A stretch of DNA of 64,000 nucleotides from MB1-2 sp046566065 (GTDB lineage Bacteria > Actinomycetota > CADDZG01 > WHSQ01): NCBI GenBank assembly GCA_046566065.1, contig JBKHXK010000005.1, forward strand, positions 1 to 64,000, in the 5' to 3' direction. Of the stretch, positions 50,553 to 59,243 are shown one piece after another (within the stretch, counting starts at the first letter, position 1; the number at the start of each line of letters is the position of its first letter). The position numbers were made by a program, and so were the translations under genes. The notes under the pieces are model-generated. The model made no database searches and was not told where the DNA came from. It saw only the letters and a list, made by a program, of their open reading frames with translations.

Positions 50553-52535
50553 CTAGCCGGCGGGAGCGGCGATCAGGTCGGCGATCTCGCCGATCATGCG
50601 GCTGAGGTCGAAGTCCTTCGGGGTGTAGATCCGGGCGACCCCCAGCTCCAGGAGCTTGCGCTCGTCCTCTGCCGGGATCACGCCGCCTACGACGACGGGG
50701 ACCTCGTCGAGATCGACCCCCTCGGCCCGCATGAGGTCCAGGACCTCGGGCACCAGCAGGTTGTGGGCCCCCGACAGGATCGAGAGGCCGACGGCGTGCA
50801 CGTCCTCTTCGACGGCCGCCCGGGCGATCTGCTGCGGGGTGAGCCGGATGCCCTGGTAGATGACCTCGAATCCGGCATCGCGAGCGCGCAGCGCCACCTG
50901 CTCCGCCGCGTTCGAGTGACCGTCCAATCCCGGCTTGGCCACGAGCATCCGCAGCCTGGGCGCTCCGGCCCGACCGGCGGCCGCGGCGACCTTCTCCCTG
51001 GCCTCGTCGAGCCCCGAACCCGTGGTCGAGGTGTGGGCGCCCATGCCGGTCGGAGGGCGGTACTCGCCGAAGGCCTCTCGCAGGGCATCCGCCCACTCTC
51101 CGGTGGTCGCCCCCGCCTTGGCGGCTTCGATCGAGGCCGGCAGCAGGTTCTCATCGGTGGAAGCCAGGGCCTTCAGCGCGTCGAGGGCCTTCGTCACAGC
51201 GGTGTCGTCGCGCTCTTGCCGCCAGTCGGCCAGACGTTCGAGCTGCTCCGCCTCTGCCGCCGGGTCGACCCGTTCGAAGGCAAGCTCATCGAGGCCTTCG
51301 ACCAGCGGGGAGGGTTCCGTCTGCTCGTAGCGGTTGAGACCCACGACGACCTGCTCGCCCGCCTCGATGGCGCTCCTTCTATCCGCGTGCGCGCTGACGA
51401 GCCGCTCCTTCATGTAGGACAGGGCATCGACCGAGCCACCCATCTCGAGCACGCGACCGAGCTCCTCCCAGGCACCGGTTGCGATCTCGTCGGTCTTCGC
51501 TTCGATGACCTTGCTGCCTTCGAAGATGTCGTCGTACTCGAGCAGGTCCGTTTCGTAAGCCAGGATCTGCTGGGCACGCAGCGACCACTGCTGATCCCAT
51601 GCGCGGGGAAGGCCGAGCGCCTCGTTCCAAGCTGGCAGCTGCACGGCGCGGGCTCGTGCATCTTTGGACTGCGTCACGGCAAGCATCTCGATCATGATCC
51701 GGTGGATGTTGTTCTCGGGTTGCATCGCGGTCAGTCCGAGTGAGTTCACCTGCACGCCGTAACGGAAGCGCCGGAACTTGTCGTCCGTGATTCCGTAACG
51801 CTCCTTCGTCACGCGTTCCCACAGCGAACGGAAGGCGCGCATCTTGCAGGTCTCCTCGATGTAGCGGATGCCGGCGTTGCAGAAGAAGGAGATGCGGCCC
51901 ACCAGCCGGGGGAAGTCGGCATCGCCGACGCGGCCCGTCGCCTTGACCGCGTCGAGCACGGTGATGGCGTTGGCGAGTGCGTAGGAGACCTCGAGGACGG
52001 GATCGGCCCCGGCCTCTTGCAGGTGGTACGAGCAGACGTTGATCGGGTTCCACTTGGGAGCCTCGTGCAACGTCCACGTGATGAGGTCGGTCGTGAGGCG
52101 GATCGAGGCGGCCGGCGGGAAGATGTGGGTTCCGCGCGACAGGTACTCCTTCAAGATGTCGTTCTGCGTGGTCCCGGCGAGCGTCGAGCGATCGGCCCCC
52201 TGCTCGTCGGCGACCGCTACGTAGAGAGCCAGGAGCCACATGGCGGTGGCGTTGATCGTCATCGAGGTGTTCATCTCGCCGACGGGGATCCCGTCGAAGA
52301 CGCGGCGCATGTCTCCGAGGTGGCAGATGGGCACGCCTACCTTGCCCACCTCGCCCTTGGCCATCACGTGATCCGAGTCGTAGCCGGTCTGGGTGGGCAG
52401 GTCGAAGGCCACCGAGAGCCCGGTCTGGCCCTTGGCCAGGTTGGCCAGGAAGCGGGCGTTCGTGGCCGCCGGGGTGGCGTAGCCCGCGTACGTTCTGAAG
52501 ATCCAGGGCCGGTCCCGGCCCTCCAGCGCTCCCAT
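50553..52535 (-). CDS. Ethylmalonyl-CoA mutase-like B12 enzyme (MeaA type)
   Basis: A 660-residue coenzyme-B12 mutase with catalytic and B12 domains fused and no GTPase. The first part RTYAGYATPAATNARFLANLAKGQTGLSVAFDLPTQTGYDSDH with KGEVGKVGVPICHLGDM has the Leu-Pro-Thr-Gln and GEVG signature that sets ethylmalonyl-CoA mutases apart from methylmalonyl-CoA mutases (DLATHRGYD). The B12 domain begins LVAKPGLDGHSNAAEQ; the base-off motif DxHxxG is DGHSNA here, with Gly replaced by Ala. The reaction would be ethylmalonyl-CoA to methylsuccinyl-CoA. A TACGAT hexamer lies 9 bases before the ATG. Divergent from the 3-hydroxyacyl-CoA dehydrogenase. Confidence 0.85.
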   Translation of the reverse strand: MGALEGRDRPWIFRTYAGYATPAATNARFLANLAKGQTGLSVAFDLPTQTGYDSDHVMAKGEVGKVGVPICHLGDMRRVFDGIPVGEMNTSMTINATAMWLLALYVAVADEQGADRSTLAGTTQNDILKEYLSRGTHIFPPAASIRLTTDLITWTLHEAPKWNPINVCSYHLQEAGADPVLEVSYALANAITVLDAVKATGRVGDADFPRLVGRISFFCNAGIRYIEETCKMRAFRSLWERVTKERYGITDDKFRRFRYGVQVNSLGLTAMQPENNIHRIMIEMLAVTQSKDARARAVQLPAWNEALGLPRAWDQQWSLRAQQILAYETDLLEYDDIFEGSKVIEAKTDEIATGAWEELGRVLEMGGSVDALSYMKERLVSAHADRRSAIEAGEQVVVGLNRYEQTEPSPLVEGLDELAFERVDPAAEAEQLERLADWRQERDDTAVTKALDALKALASTDENLLPASIEAAKAGATTGEWADALREAFGEYRPPTGMGAHTSTTGSGLDEAREKVAAAAGRAGAPRLRMLVAKPGLDGHSNAAEQVALRARDAGFEVIYQGIRLTPQQIARAAVEEDVHAVGLSILSGAHNLLVPEVLDLMRAEGVDLDEVPVVVGGVIPAEDERKLLELGVARIYTPKDFDLSRMIGEIADLIAAPAG

Positions 52536-52544
52536 AACGAAGCA

Positions 52545-52550
52545 ATCGTA
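52545..52550 (-). promoter_or_regulatory. Putative -10 box (TACGAT) of the mutase gene
   Basis: TACGAT on the minus strand is followed by 9 bases and the ATG at 52535, with no ribosome binding site. It fits a leaderless or very short leader but the spacing is at the long end. Confidence 0.3.
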
Positions 52551-52630
52551 GGCTGTCCGCGTTCTGAGGGAGCTCCGTAGCCTCTATTGCCACCAATCCG
52601 CCACGGAATAGCGAAAAGAAGGAGTCGACA

Positions 52631-54391
52631 GTGGATATCCGCAAGGTCGGTGTCGTCGGTTGCGGAACGATGGGTTCCGGCATCTGCGAGGTGTGTTCCA
52701 GATCCGGCTTCGAGGTGATCTTCACCGAGATCTCCGATGAGGCCGTTGCGGCGGGACACGAGCGGATCAAGAACTCGGTGGAGCGGGCGGTCGAGCGCGG
52801 CAAGCTCGAGCGGGCCGAGGCCGACCAGGTCCTGGGTCGCATCTCGTCCAGCACCAGCAACGCCGACCTCGCCGATTGTGACTTGGTGTTCGAAGCGGTT
52901 CCGGAGAAACTCGACGTCAAGAGGGCCCTGTTCGCAGAGCTGGACGAGATCCTCGGCCCCGACGCGATCCTGGCGACCAACACCTCTTCGCTGCCGGTGA
53001 TCGACATGGCCGTCGCGACCAAGCGTCCCCATCAAGTGATCGGGTTCCACTTCTTCAACCCCGCCCAGGTCATGAAGCTGGTCGAGCTCGTGAAGACCGT
53101 GGCCACGGACGAGTCGGTCGTCGAAACGGCCAAGGGGTTCGCAGAGAAGATCGGCAAGCAACCGGTCGTCGCCCGGGACCGAGCGGGATTCATCGCAAAC
53201 CTGTTGCTGTTCCCGTACCTCAACGCGGCCACAAGGATGTTCGATCAGGGCTTCGCCTCCCGCGAGGACATCGATGCGTCCATGCAGCTCGGCTGCGGCC
53301 ATCCGATGGGCCCTCTGGCGCTGCTGGACCTGATCGGGCTCGACTCCTCGTACGAGATCTGCGAGGCCCTGTGGCGCCAGTTCCGCGACGACCAGGACGC
53401 TCCGGCCCCCTTGCTCAAGCAGTACGTCGTGGCCGGTTACCTCGGTCGTAAGACGGGCCGGGGGTTCTACCGCTACGAGAAGCCCGAGTCTTCCAAGGTC
53501 GTCGACGGGGCCGGGTCCGAGACCTCCGCCGAGGGCTCCGGGATATCCACGGTCGGTGTCGTGGGCACCGGGTTGATGGCCTCCGGCATCGCCGAGGTCG
53601 CCGCGAAGGCCGGCAACGAGGTCATCCTGCGAGGTCGCAGCGAGGCCTCGATCAAGCGCGCCAAGGGCGCGGTGGAGAAGAGCCTGGGGCGGGCGGTCTC
53701 CAAAGGCAAGCTGGAGCAAGAGGCCGCCGACGAGATCCTGAGTCGCATCACCACCACTCTCGAGTTTTCGGATCTCGCCGAGGTGGACCTCGTCATCGAG
53801 GGAGTGGCCGAAGATCTCGAGGTCAAGACCGCGATCTTCAAGGAACTCGACGCCGCGGTGAAGCCCGACGCGATCCTGGCGTCCACGACCTCGTCGCTGT
53901 CGGTGGTCGATCTGGCCGCGGTGACGTCCCGGCCGGATCGCGTTCTGGGTCTGCACTTCTTCAACCCGGCCCCGATCATGAAGCTCGTCGAGGTCGTTCG
54001 AACGGTTGCTACGGACGCAGCCGTTGAGGAGAACGCGACGGCCTGGACGCGCGAGATCGGCAAGCACCCGGTGCGGTGCAGGGACCGCGCCGGTTTCATC
54101 GTGAACTTCCTCTTGTTCCCCTACCTCAACGACGCGGTGCGGATGCACGAGGAGGGTTACAGCACGCCGGAGGACATCGACGCCGCGATGAAGCTTGGGT
54201 GCGGACACCCCATGGGGCCGTTCGCTCTGATGGACATCGTGGGACTCGACGTCACCTACGCGATCCTGAATTCGCTCCACGAGGAGTTCCGCGAGCGTCG
54301 CTACGCCCCGGCCCCCCTGCTCGAGCACATGGTCAGAGCGGGTTACCTGGGTCGCAAGACGGGCCGCGGCTTCTACGACTACTCCAGCTGA
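52631..54391 (+). CDS. 3-Hydroxyacyl-CoA dehydrogenase, two tandem modules
   Basis: A 586-residue protein with two complete 3-hydroxyacyl-CoA dehydrogenase modules, about 4-287 and 306-586, each with its own Rossmann and C-terminal domain. Module 1 has VGVVGCGTMGSGICEV; module 2 has VGVVGTGLMASGIAEV, where Ala replaces the third Gly. Catalytic His is in GFHFFNPAQVMKLVELV and GLHFFNPAPIMKLVEVV, with the Glu of the His-Glu pair. Both close with GYLGRKTGRGFY. It oxidises 3-hydroxyacyl-CoA, probably 3-hydroxybutyryl-CoA. The GTG at 52631 has AAGGAG 7 bases upstream. Its stop overlaps the SDR start (TGATG). Confidence 0.9.
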   Translation: MDIRKVGVVGCGTMGSGICEVCSRSGFEVIFTEISDEAVAAGHERIKNSVERAVERGKLERAEADQVLGRISSSTSNADLADCDLVFEAVPEKLDVKRALFAELDEILGPDAILATNTSSLPVIDMAVATKRPHQVIGFHFFNPAQVMKLVELVKTVATDESVVETAKGFAEKIGKQPVVARDRAGFIANLLLFPYLNAATRMFDQGFASREDIDASMQLGCGHPMGPLALLDLIGLDSSYEICEALWRQFRDDQDAPAPLLKQYVVAGYLGRKTGRGFYRYEKPESSKVVDGAGSETSAEGSGISTVGVVGTGLMASGIAEVAAKAGNEVILRGRSEASIKRAKGAVEKSLGRAVSKGKLEQEAADEILSRITTTLEFSDLAEVDLVIEGVAEDLEVKTAIFKELDAAVKPDAILASTTSSLSVVDLAAVTSRPDRVLGLHFFNPAPIMKLVEVVRTVATDAAVEENATAWTREIGKHPVRCRDRAGFIVNFLLFPYLNDAVRMHEEGYSTPEDIDAAMKLGCGHPMGPFALMDIVGLDVTYAILNSLHEEFRERRYAPAPLLEHMVRAGYLGRKTGRGFYDYSS

Positions 54392-55122
54392 TGGCGCGTA
54401 CCGCTTTCGTCACCGGGGCCGCTTCGGGGATCGGAGAGGGGATCGCGGAGCGTCTGTCGTCGGATGGGTTCGACGTGGTCGTCGCAGACATCGACGATGC
54501 GGGAGCCAAGCAGGTGGCCGAGCGCATCGGGGGCCGGGCCGTTCACTGTGACGTGTCCGACCTGGGCTCGGTGAAGGAAGCTCTGACCGGCCCCGTCGAC
54601 GTTCTGGTCAACAACGCGGGTTTCGACTCGCCCGGCTTCTTCCTGCAGACCGATCCCGCGCAGTGGGACCGCCTCATCGCGGTCAACCTGATGGGCGTTC
54701 TGAACTGCACCTACGTCGCGGCCCCTCTGCTGGCAGAGCGCGCACGCGAGACCGGCTATGCACGCATCATCAACATCGCCTCGGACGCGGGCCGGGTGGG
54801 TTCGCTCGGCGAGGCCGTCTACTCGGCGGCCAAGGGCGGGGTGATCGCTTTCACGAAGTCGATGGCCCGCGAGCTGGCTCGGGACAGGATCACGGCCAAC
54901 GCGGTCTGCCCGGGCCCCGCAGACACGCCGATGAGTCGGGCGATCCAAGAGCTAGAGATCGGAAAGAAGGTGTTCTCGAAGATGATCGAGGCCACCCCGC
55001 TCAAGCGCCTGGCCAGCATCGAAGACGTCGCCGGCCTCGTCTCCTACTTCGCCCGAGAGGAGTCCGGCTTCCTGACCGCGCAGGTAGTAAGCGTCAGCGG
55101 AGGCCTAACCATCCCCGCCTAA
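54391..55122 (+). CDS. Short-chain dehydrogenase/reductase (SDR)
   Basis: A 243-residue classical SDR: TGAASGIGEGIAERL (cofactor loop), CDVSDL, VNNAGFDSPGF, and the catalytic Ser and Tyr-Lys pair in IASDAGRVGSLGEAVYSAAKGG; CPGPADTPM follows. The VADID segment after the loop suggests NAD(H) preference. The substrate is not certain: with the double dehydrogenase it may reduce acetoacetyl-CoA or oxidise a hydroxyacyl-CoA or alcohol. It starts at ATG 54391, sharing the A of the preceding stop, so it is translationally coupled to the 3-hydroxyacyl-CoA dehydrogenase. A nested hairpin terminator begins at its stop codon. Confidence 0.9.
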   Translation: MARTAFVTGAASGIGEGIAERLSSDGFDVVVADIDDAGAKQVAERIGGRAVHCDVSDLGSVKEALTGPVDVLVNNAGFDSPGFFLQTDPAQWDRLIAVNLMGVLNCTYVAAPLLAERARETGYARIINIASDAGRVGSLGEAVYSAAKGGVIAFTKSMARELARDRITANAVCPGPADTPMSRAIQELEIGKKVFSKMIEATPLKRLASIEDVAGLVSYFAREESGFLTAQVVSVSGGLTIPA

Positions 55123-55178
55123 CCGTTCTGAGTTAACTGGAGCACGTCTGGGCGTGCTTTTCCAACGTCAGAACGGTT
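55121..55178. terminator. Nested inverted repeat, bidirectional terminator
   Basis: AACCGTTCTGA (55121-55131) pairs perfectly with TCAGAACGGTT (55168-55178); inside, AGCACG/CGTGCT (55141-55158) is followed by TTTT. It lies between the convergent SDR and epsilon-subunit genes and contains both stop regions. Confidence 0.75.
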
Positions 55179-55452
55179 ACTTGGCGTCGCCTCGGCCGTT
55201 CAGGCCCGGGTATTCGCGGCCCCCGAAGGGGAACCGGGTGGAGAGGCGCCACGCGTCGTCGGCGCTGAACCGATCCCGGTAGTCCAGGTTACCGAGGCGT
55301 CGTCCCTGAGCGCGACCCGCCCTCTTCCACAGCGAGGCTGCGGTCGTGCGGCGCTCCTCTTCGATCGCTTTCTCGAGAGCGGCCTGGATCGCGGCCCGCT
55401 CGGCCTCCGTGGGCTCGCCGTCGATCGAGACGATGCGGAGGTCTGGCTTCAC
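55177..55452 (-). CDS. Acyl-CoA carboxylase epsilon subunit (AccE-like)
   Basis: A 91-residue protein with the pattern of the small epsilon subunit of actinobacterial acetyl/propionyl-CoA carboxylases: DLRIVSIDGEPTEAERAAIQAALEKAIEEE, then a basic Trp-containing segment (ASLWKRAGRAQGRRL) and a short tail. The subunit joins alpha and beta chains and stabilises the holoenzyme. It overlaps the end of the beta-chain gene by 4 bases (ATGA), the usual order in actinobacteria, so the two form a carboxylase operon. Confidence 0.85.
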   Translation of the reverse strand: MKPDLRIVSIDGEPTEAERAAIQAALEKAIEEERRTTAASLWKRAGRAQGRRLGNLDYRDRFSADDAWRLSTRFPFGGREYPGLNGRGDAK

Positions 55453-57044
55453 AGCGGGATGTTGCCGTGCTTTCGCTGCGGGATCGTCTCGCGCTTGCTG
55501 CGCAACATCTCGAGCGACTGCATCAAGCGTTGCCGGGTCATCTGCGGCTCGATGACATCGTCGACGTAACCACGCTCAGCCGCGATGTACGGGTTCGAGA
55601 ACTTGGCGCCGTAGTCGGCGATCAACTCGGCCCTCCGTGCGTCTGCGTCCTCGGCCGAAGCGATCTCCTTGCGGTGGATGATGTTCACGGCCCCCTCGGC
55701 CCCCATCACCGCGATCTCTGCGGACGGCCACGCGAACGAGACGTCGGCTCGGATGTGCTTCGAGTTCATAACCACGTAGGCGCCGCCGTAGGCCTTGCGC
55801 GTGATGACGGTCATGCGAGGCACGGTGGCTTCGCTGAACGCGTAGAGGAGCTTCGAGCCGTGACGGATGATCCCGCCGTACTCCTGCTCGGTCCCGGGCA
55901 GGAACCCCGGCACGTCGACGAACGTGATCAGCGGGATGTTGAACGCGTCGCAGAAGCGCACGAAGCGTCCGGCCTTCGTTGAGGACTCGATGTCCAGGCA
56001 GCCGGCGAGCACCTGCGGCTGGTTCGCCACGATGCCCACCGAGTGACCGCCGAGCCGAGCGAAGCCGCACAGGATGTTCTGCGCCCAGTGCGGATGCACC
56101 TCGAAGAACTCGCCGTCGTCGAATACCGATGCCAGCACCTGGTGCATGTCGTACGGCTTGTTCGCGGAGTCCGGGATCAGGTCCAGCAACTCATCGCAGG
56201 AACGCATCGGGTCGTCGGTCGGTGGGAAGTAGGGCGGCGACTCGAAGTTGTTCGAAGGCAAGAACGACAGCAGGTAGCGGACCTGCTTCAAGCAGTCCTC
56301 ATCATCCGCAGCGACGAAGTGCGCCACCCCAGACTTCGACGCGTGGCTCATCGCACCGCCGAGCTCCTCTTGCGTGACGGTCTCGCCGGTGACGGCTTTG
56401 ATCACCTCTGGTCCGGTGATGAACATGTGTGAGGTCTCCGAGACCATGAAGGTGAAGTCGGTCATGGCGGGGGAGTAGACGGCGCCTCCTGCACAGGGGC
56501 CCATGATCGCCGAGATCTGCGGGATCACTCCGGACGAACGCACGTTGCGATCGAAGATGTACCCGTAGCCCGCGAGCGACGCGGCCCCCTCCTGGATGCG
56601 CGCACCACCCGAGTCGTTCAACCCGATCACCGGTGCGCCCGTCTCCAGCGCGAGGTCCATGATCTTGCAGATCTTCTCGCCCATGACCTCGCCGAGAGAG
56701 CCTCCGAACACGGTGAAGTCCTGCGCGAACACGAAGACCTTGCGACCATCGATCGTTCCCCAGCCCGTCACGACGGCGTCACTCAACGGTCGTTTGTTCT
56801 CGATCCCGAAGCCGTGAGAGCGATGCCGCACCAGCTTGTCGGTCTCGACGAACGAGCCCTTGTCCAGGAGCTTCTCGATGCGCTCGCGGGCGGTGAGCTT
56901 CCCGCGGTCGTGTTGTTTGGCGATCGCCCGGGAGCCGCCGGCCAGCTCGGCCTCGGCACGCATGCGCCGAAGCTCCTCGATCCGCTCCTCTATAGGCCGG
57001 GTCGGGGCCGCTGCGGCTGTCGGTTGGTCCTCTGCGATGCTCAT
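55449..57044 (-). CDS. Acyl-CoA (propionyl-CoA type) carboxylase beta chain
   Basis: A 531-residue carboxyltransferase beta chain. Marks: GGSRAIAKQHDRGKLTARERIEKLLD, DSGGARIQEGAASLAGYG, MGPCAGGAVYSPAMTDF and DVPGFLPGTEQEYGGIIRHG in the second half, with VITRKAYGGAYVVMNSKH. The Asp in VDVPGFLPG is at the position that sets acyl-chain preference, consistent with propionyl-CoA specificity. It carboxylates propionyl-CoA to methylmalonyl-CoA with a biotinyl alpha chain. The ATG at 57044 starts after a TACAAT by 9 bases, with no clear ribosome binding site. It is coupled to the epsilon chain. The nearest alpha chain is at the other end of the window. Confidence 0.92.
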   Translation of the reverse strand: MSIAEDQPTAAAAPTRPIEERIEELRRMRAEAELAGGSRAIAKQHDRGKLTARERIEKLLDKGSFVETDKLVRHRSHGFGIENKRPLSDAVVTGWGTIDGRKVFVFAQDFTVFGGSLGEVMGEKICKIMDLALETGAPVIGLNDSGGARIQEGAASLAGYGYIFDRNVRSSGVIPQISAIMGPCAGGAVYSPAMTDFTFMVSETSHMFITGPEVIKAVTGETVTQEELGGAMSHASKSGVAHFVAADDEDCLKQVRYLLSFLPSNNFESPPYFPPTDDPMRSCDELLDLIPDSANKPYDMHQVLASVFDDGEFFEVHPHWAQNILCGFARLGGHSVGIVANQPQVLAGCLDIESSTKAGRFVRFCDAFNIPLITFVDVPGFLPGTEQEYGGIIRHGSKLLYAFSEATVPRMTVITRKAYGGAYVVMNSKHIRADVSFAWPSAEIAVMGAEGAVNIIHRKEIASAEDADARRAELIADYGAKFSNPYIAAERGYVDDVIEPQMTRQRLMQSLEMLRSKRETIPQRKHGNIPL

Positions 57045-57053
57045 CGGGCGCCG

Positions 57054-57059
57054 ATTGTA
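57054..57059 (-). promoter_or_regulatory. Putative -10 box (TACAAT) of the carboxylase beta gene
   Basis: TACAAT on the minus strand is followed by 9 bases and the ATG at 57044; no Shine-Dalgarno sequence is seen. The 122-base divergent gap (57045-57166) holds no ORF. Confidence 0.35.
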
Positions 57060-57166
57060 GCCGTGGACCCACCCCCTTCCCTCAGGCCGTGAGAAATTCA
57101 CAAATCGGACACTTTTCCTCCCGTCCGGGGGCAGGGGAGCCGCTCGTTGAGGCGAACCCAACCCCT

Positions 57167-58123
57167 ATGGGACTGAACAGGTGGCTCGGCGACCTCAGAG
57201 AGACGCAGCGGAACCTCTCCGAGTTGCTGTCCGAGAACACAGCGGAGGAGCAGGCGGCGAGCCTCGAGATCGCGCGGAGCGCGAGCCGTTTCTCGCGCCG
57301 GACCCGTCAGGTCGTCGACGACAAGCTCACCTTCTCCGCCACACTGATGCGGGCCGGCGAGGTCTCGGCTGCCACCCGGTTGCTTGCCGAGGTCGAAGAA
57401 GAGGTCCGCAACGAAGAGATCGCTCTTATCGAAACCGTCAACGAGGTGAAGGTCGCTCAGGCCGTTCGTCGCAGTCGCATCACGCGCTTGCGCCTCGCCC
57501 GTTCGATGGCGGCAGCGATGCTGGGCGCATCCCTGCTCGCGTTCTCGGCCGTTGGAATGGCGGTTGCGGGAGCGCTCAAGGATCGCGACCGGGCCGAGAC
57601 GCTGGCCCCCTTGCGGGTTCGCGACCAGCAGGGGGATCTGCGCGCCAGCAGTGCCGCTCCTCTGTCCGGGTCCGCTCGCAGTCTCATGCGCCGCCTCCAG
57701 ATCGGAGACATCAACCTGGTGCTGACGCAGAAGCAGTTCCGGATGCTCAAGGAGCTGACCGGAGGCTCCGTCGACGAACAAGATCTCACCGATGTCGTCG
57801 GGCTGCTTCCGTCGGCGCTGGCGGAGAAGGTGCAGGACGTGATCGACCTTGCCGACAGCACGCTCGAGACCTCTCCCGAACCGACGTTGGAGACAACGCC
57901 TGCCCCGGTGATCAGGAAGATCGAACGAGCGAAGAAGAAGGCCGACGAAGCCGCCCGGGAAGAGACCGACGAGACGGGTGGTTCCGAGCAGCCCGCCGAC
58001 GAAGACTCTCCATCTCCCAGTGACGAGGAAGAGACCTCCGAGAGCGAGGAAGAAGAAGGCGGCGACTCCGGTGGCAACAACGAGGGCGGCGGTTCGATCA
58101 CCCCGCTCGAGGACGGTCTCTAA
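57167..58123 (+). CDS. Hypothetical membrane protein with acidic C-terminus
   Basis: A 318-residue protein with no family I recognise. Residues 1-105 are mostly helical and charged (NLSELLSENTAEEQAASLEIA, VEEEVRNEEIALIETVNEV), a coiled-coil-like region; then one hydrophobic segment, MAAAMLGASLLAFSAVGMAVAG (about 112-133); then a helical region and a long acidic, low-complexity tail (PSDEEETSESEEEEGGDSGG). The start is the ATG at 57167; the upstream in-frame reading crosses the promoter region of the divergent gene. It is probably a membrane-anchored protein; function unknown. It ends 3 bases before the convergent purM gene. Confidence 0.65.
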   Translation: MGLNRWLGDLRETQRNLSELLSENTAEEQAASLEIARSASRFSRRTRQVVDDKLTFSATLMRAGEVSAATRLLAEVEEEVRNEEIALIETVNEVKVAQAVRRSRITRLRLARSMAAAMLGASLLAFSAVGMAVAGALKDRDRAETLAPLRVRDQQGDLRASSAAPLSGSARSLMRRLQIGDINLVLTQKQFRMLKELTGGSVDEQDLTDVVGLLPSALAEKVQDVIDLADSTLETSPEPTLETTPAPVIRKIERAKKKADEAAREETDETGGSEQPADEDSPSPSDEEETSESEEEEGGDSGGNNEGGGSITPLEDGL

Positions 58124-58126
58124 GCC

Positions 58127-59224
58127 CTACCGGGCCTCGAAGCTGCTTTCCCCGCCGTCTAGGCGGCCAACCAGACCGGCGGGACGGATCGTCACGCTTC
58201 CGACGTTGTCGTCGACGGTCCCGATCCGTTGGGCTCCGTAGCCCGAGGCTCTCAGCCGATCGATGGCGGCGAGGGCCTGGATCTCCGGAACGATCACGAC
58301 GAACCCCACGCCCATATTGAAGACGCGGTACATCTCGGCTGCCTCGATGTTGCCGGCCTCTTGGATGAGCGTGAAGATCGCGGGCACCTCCGGGAGCACC
58401 TCGATGTCGTATCCCACCTGAGCATCCAGTCGGCACAGGTTCGTGAAACCGTCACTGGTGATGTGAACGAGGCCGCGTGTTTCGACGCGCGCGTTCCACA
58501 GTGCGACGATGCCTCGCACGTAGATCTCGGTCGGCTGCAGGAGCTCTTCGCCGATGCTGCGCCCCAGAGAAGTGACCTCGTCGCTCAGCTGATGGCGTCC
58601 CCATTCGAGCAGGGCCTTGCGCGCAAGCGTCAGTCCGTTCGAATGGATCCCGGAGGAGCGGATGCCGATGATGGCGTCGCCCACCTCGACGGAACGCCCC
58701 AGCACGAGCTTGTCGGGATGAACCGTTCCTATCGCCGTTCCTACGAGGTCGAAGGCGGTGGCGTCGCCTTCACCCGTTCCGTCTGAGCCGATCACCTCCG
58801 GCAACTGCGCCAGCTCGCCGCCGGGGATCGCGATACCAGCTTCCTTGGCGGCGCCTCCGAGCCCTTTAAGGATCTCTTCGGTGCGCCGTGGGTCGAGCGT
58901 GTGGACCCCCAGGTAGTCCACCATCGCGATCGGGCGCGCCCCCACGCAGATGATGTCGTTCACGTTCATCGCCACGCAGTCGAAACCGATCGTGTCGTAG
59001 CGGTCCAGCGCGGAGGCGACGATCGTTTTGGAGCCGACGCCGTCGGTCGAGAAGGCGATCGCCAGATCCTCGTTCAGCTTGGCGACGCTCGCGTACTGGC
59101 CGAAACGCGTGATGATCTCGGCCCCCTCGGGCAAGGACAAGGTGGGACCGAGATGGCGTTCTATCGAACTGAGAGCGTCTCCTTGGCCCCGTACGCCCGC
59201 TTGCGTGTAGCTGCTCGAAGTCAC
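58127..59224 (-). CDS. purM: Phosphoribosylformylglycinamidine cyclo-ligase-like protein (AIR synthase)
   Basis: A 365-residue protein of the PurM family, which closes the imidazole ring of AIR with ATP in purine synthesis. It shows SYTQAGVRGQGDALSS, FSTDGVGSKTIVA, FDCVAMNVNDIICVGARPIAMVDYL, AIPGGELAQLPE, GDAIIGIRSSGIHSNGLTLARK and FNMGVGFVVIV, all expected of PurM. The N-terminal linker differs a little from E. coli PurM, so a related PurM paralogue is conceivable. The GTG at 59224 follows TACGGT by 6 bases without a ribosome binding site, fitting a leaderless transcript. Confidence 0.88.
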   Translation of the reverse strand: MTSSSYTQAGVRGQGDALSSIERHLGPTLSLPEGAEIITRFGQYASVAKLNEDLAIAFSTDGVGSKTIVASALDRYDTIGFDCVAMNVNDIICVGARPIAMVDYLGVHTLDPRRTEEILKGLGGAAKEAGIAIPGGELAQLPEVIGSDGTGEGDATAFDLVGTAIGTVHPDKLVLGRSVEVGDAIIGIRSSGIHSNGLTLARKALLEWGRHQLSDEVTSLGRSIGEELLQPTEIYVRGIVALWNARVETRGLVHITSDGFTNLCRLDAQVGYDIEVLPEVPAIFTLIQEAGNIEAAEMYRVFNMGVGFVVIVPEIQALAAIDRLRASGYGAQRIGTVDDNVGSVTIRPAGLVGRLDGGESSFEAR

Positions 59225-59230
59225 CGGTCG

Positions 59231-59236
59231 ACCGTA
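59231..59236 (-). promoter_or_regulatory. Putative -10 box (TACGGT) of a leaderless purM transcript
   Basis: TACGGT on the minus strand is followed by six bases and the GTG start at 59224. No Shine-Dalgarno sequence is visible. Confidence 0.4.
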
Positions 59237-59243
59237 CCTTGGA

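Noticed and set aside
50553..52535. Methylmalonyl-CoA mutase
   Set aside because: The substrate loop reads DLPTQTGYDSDH with GEVGKVGVP, like ethylmalonyl-CoA mutase, and not DLATHRGYD; not fully excluded.
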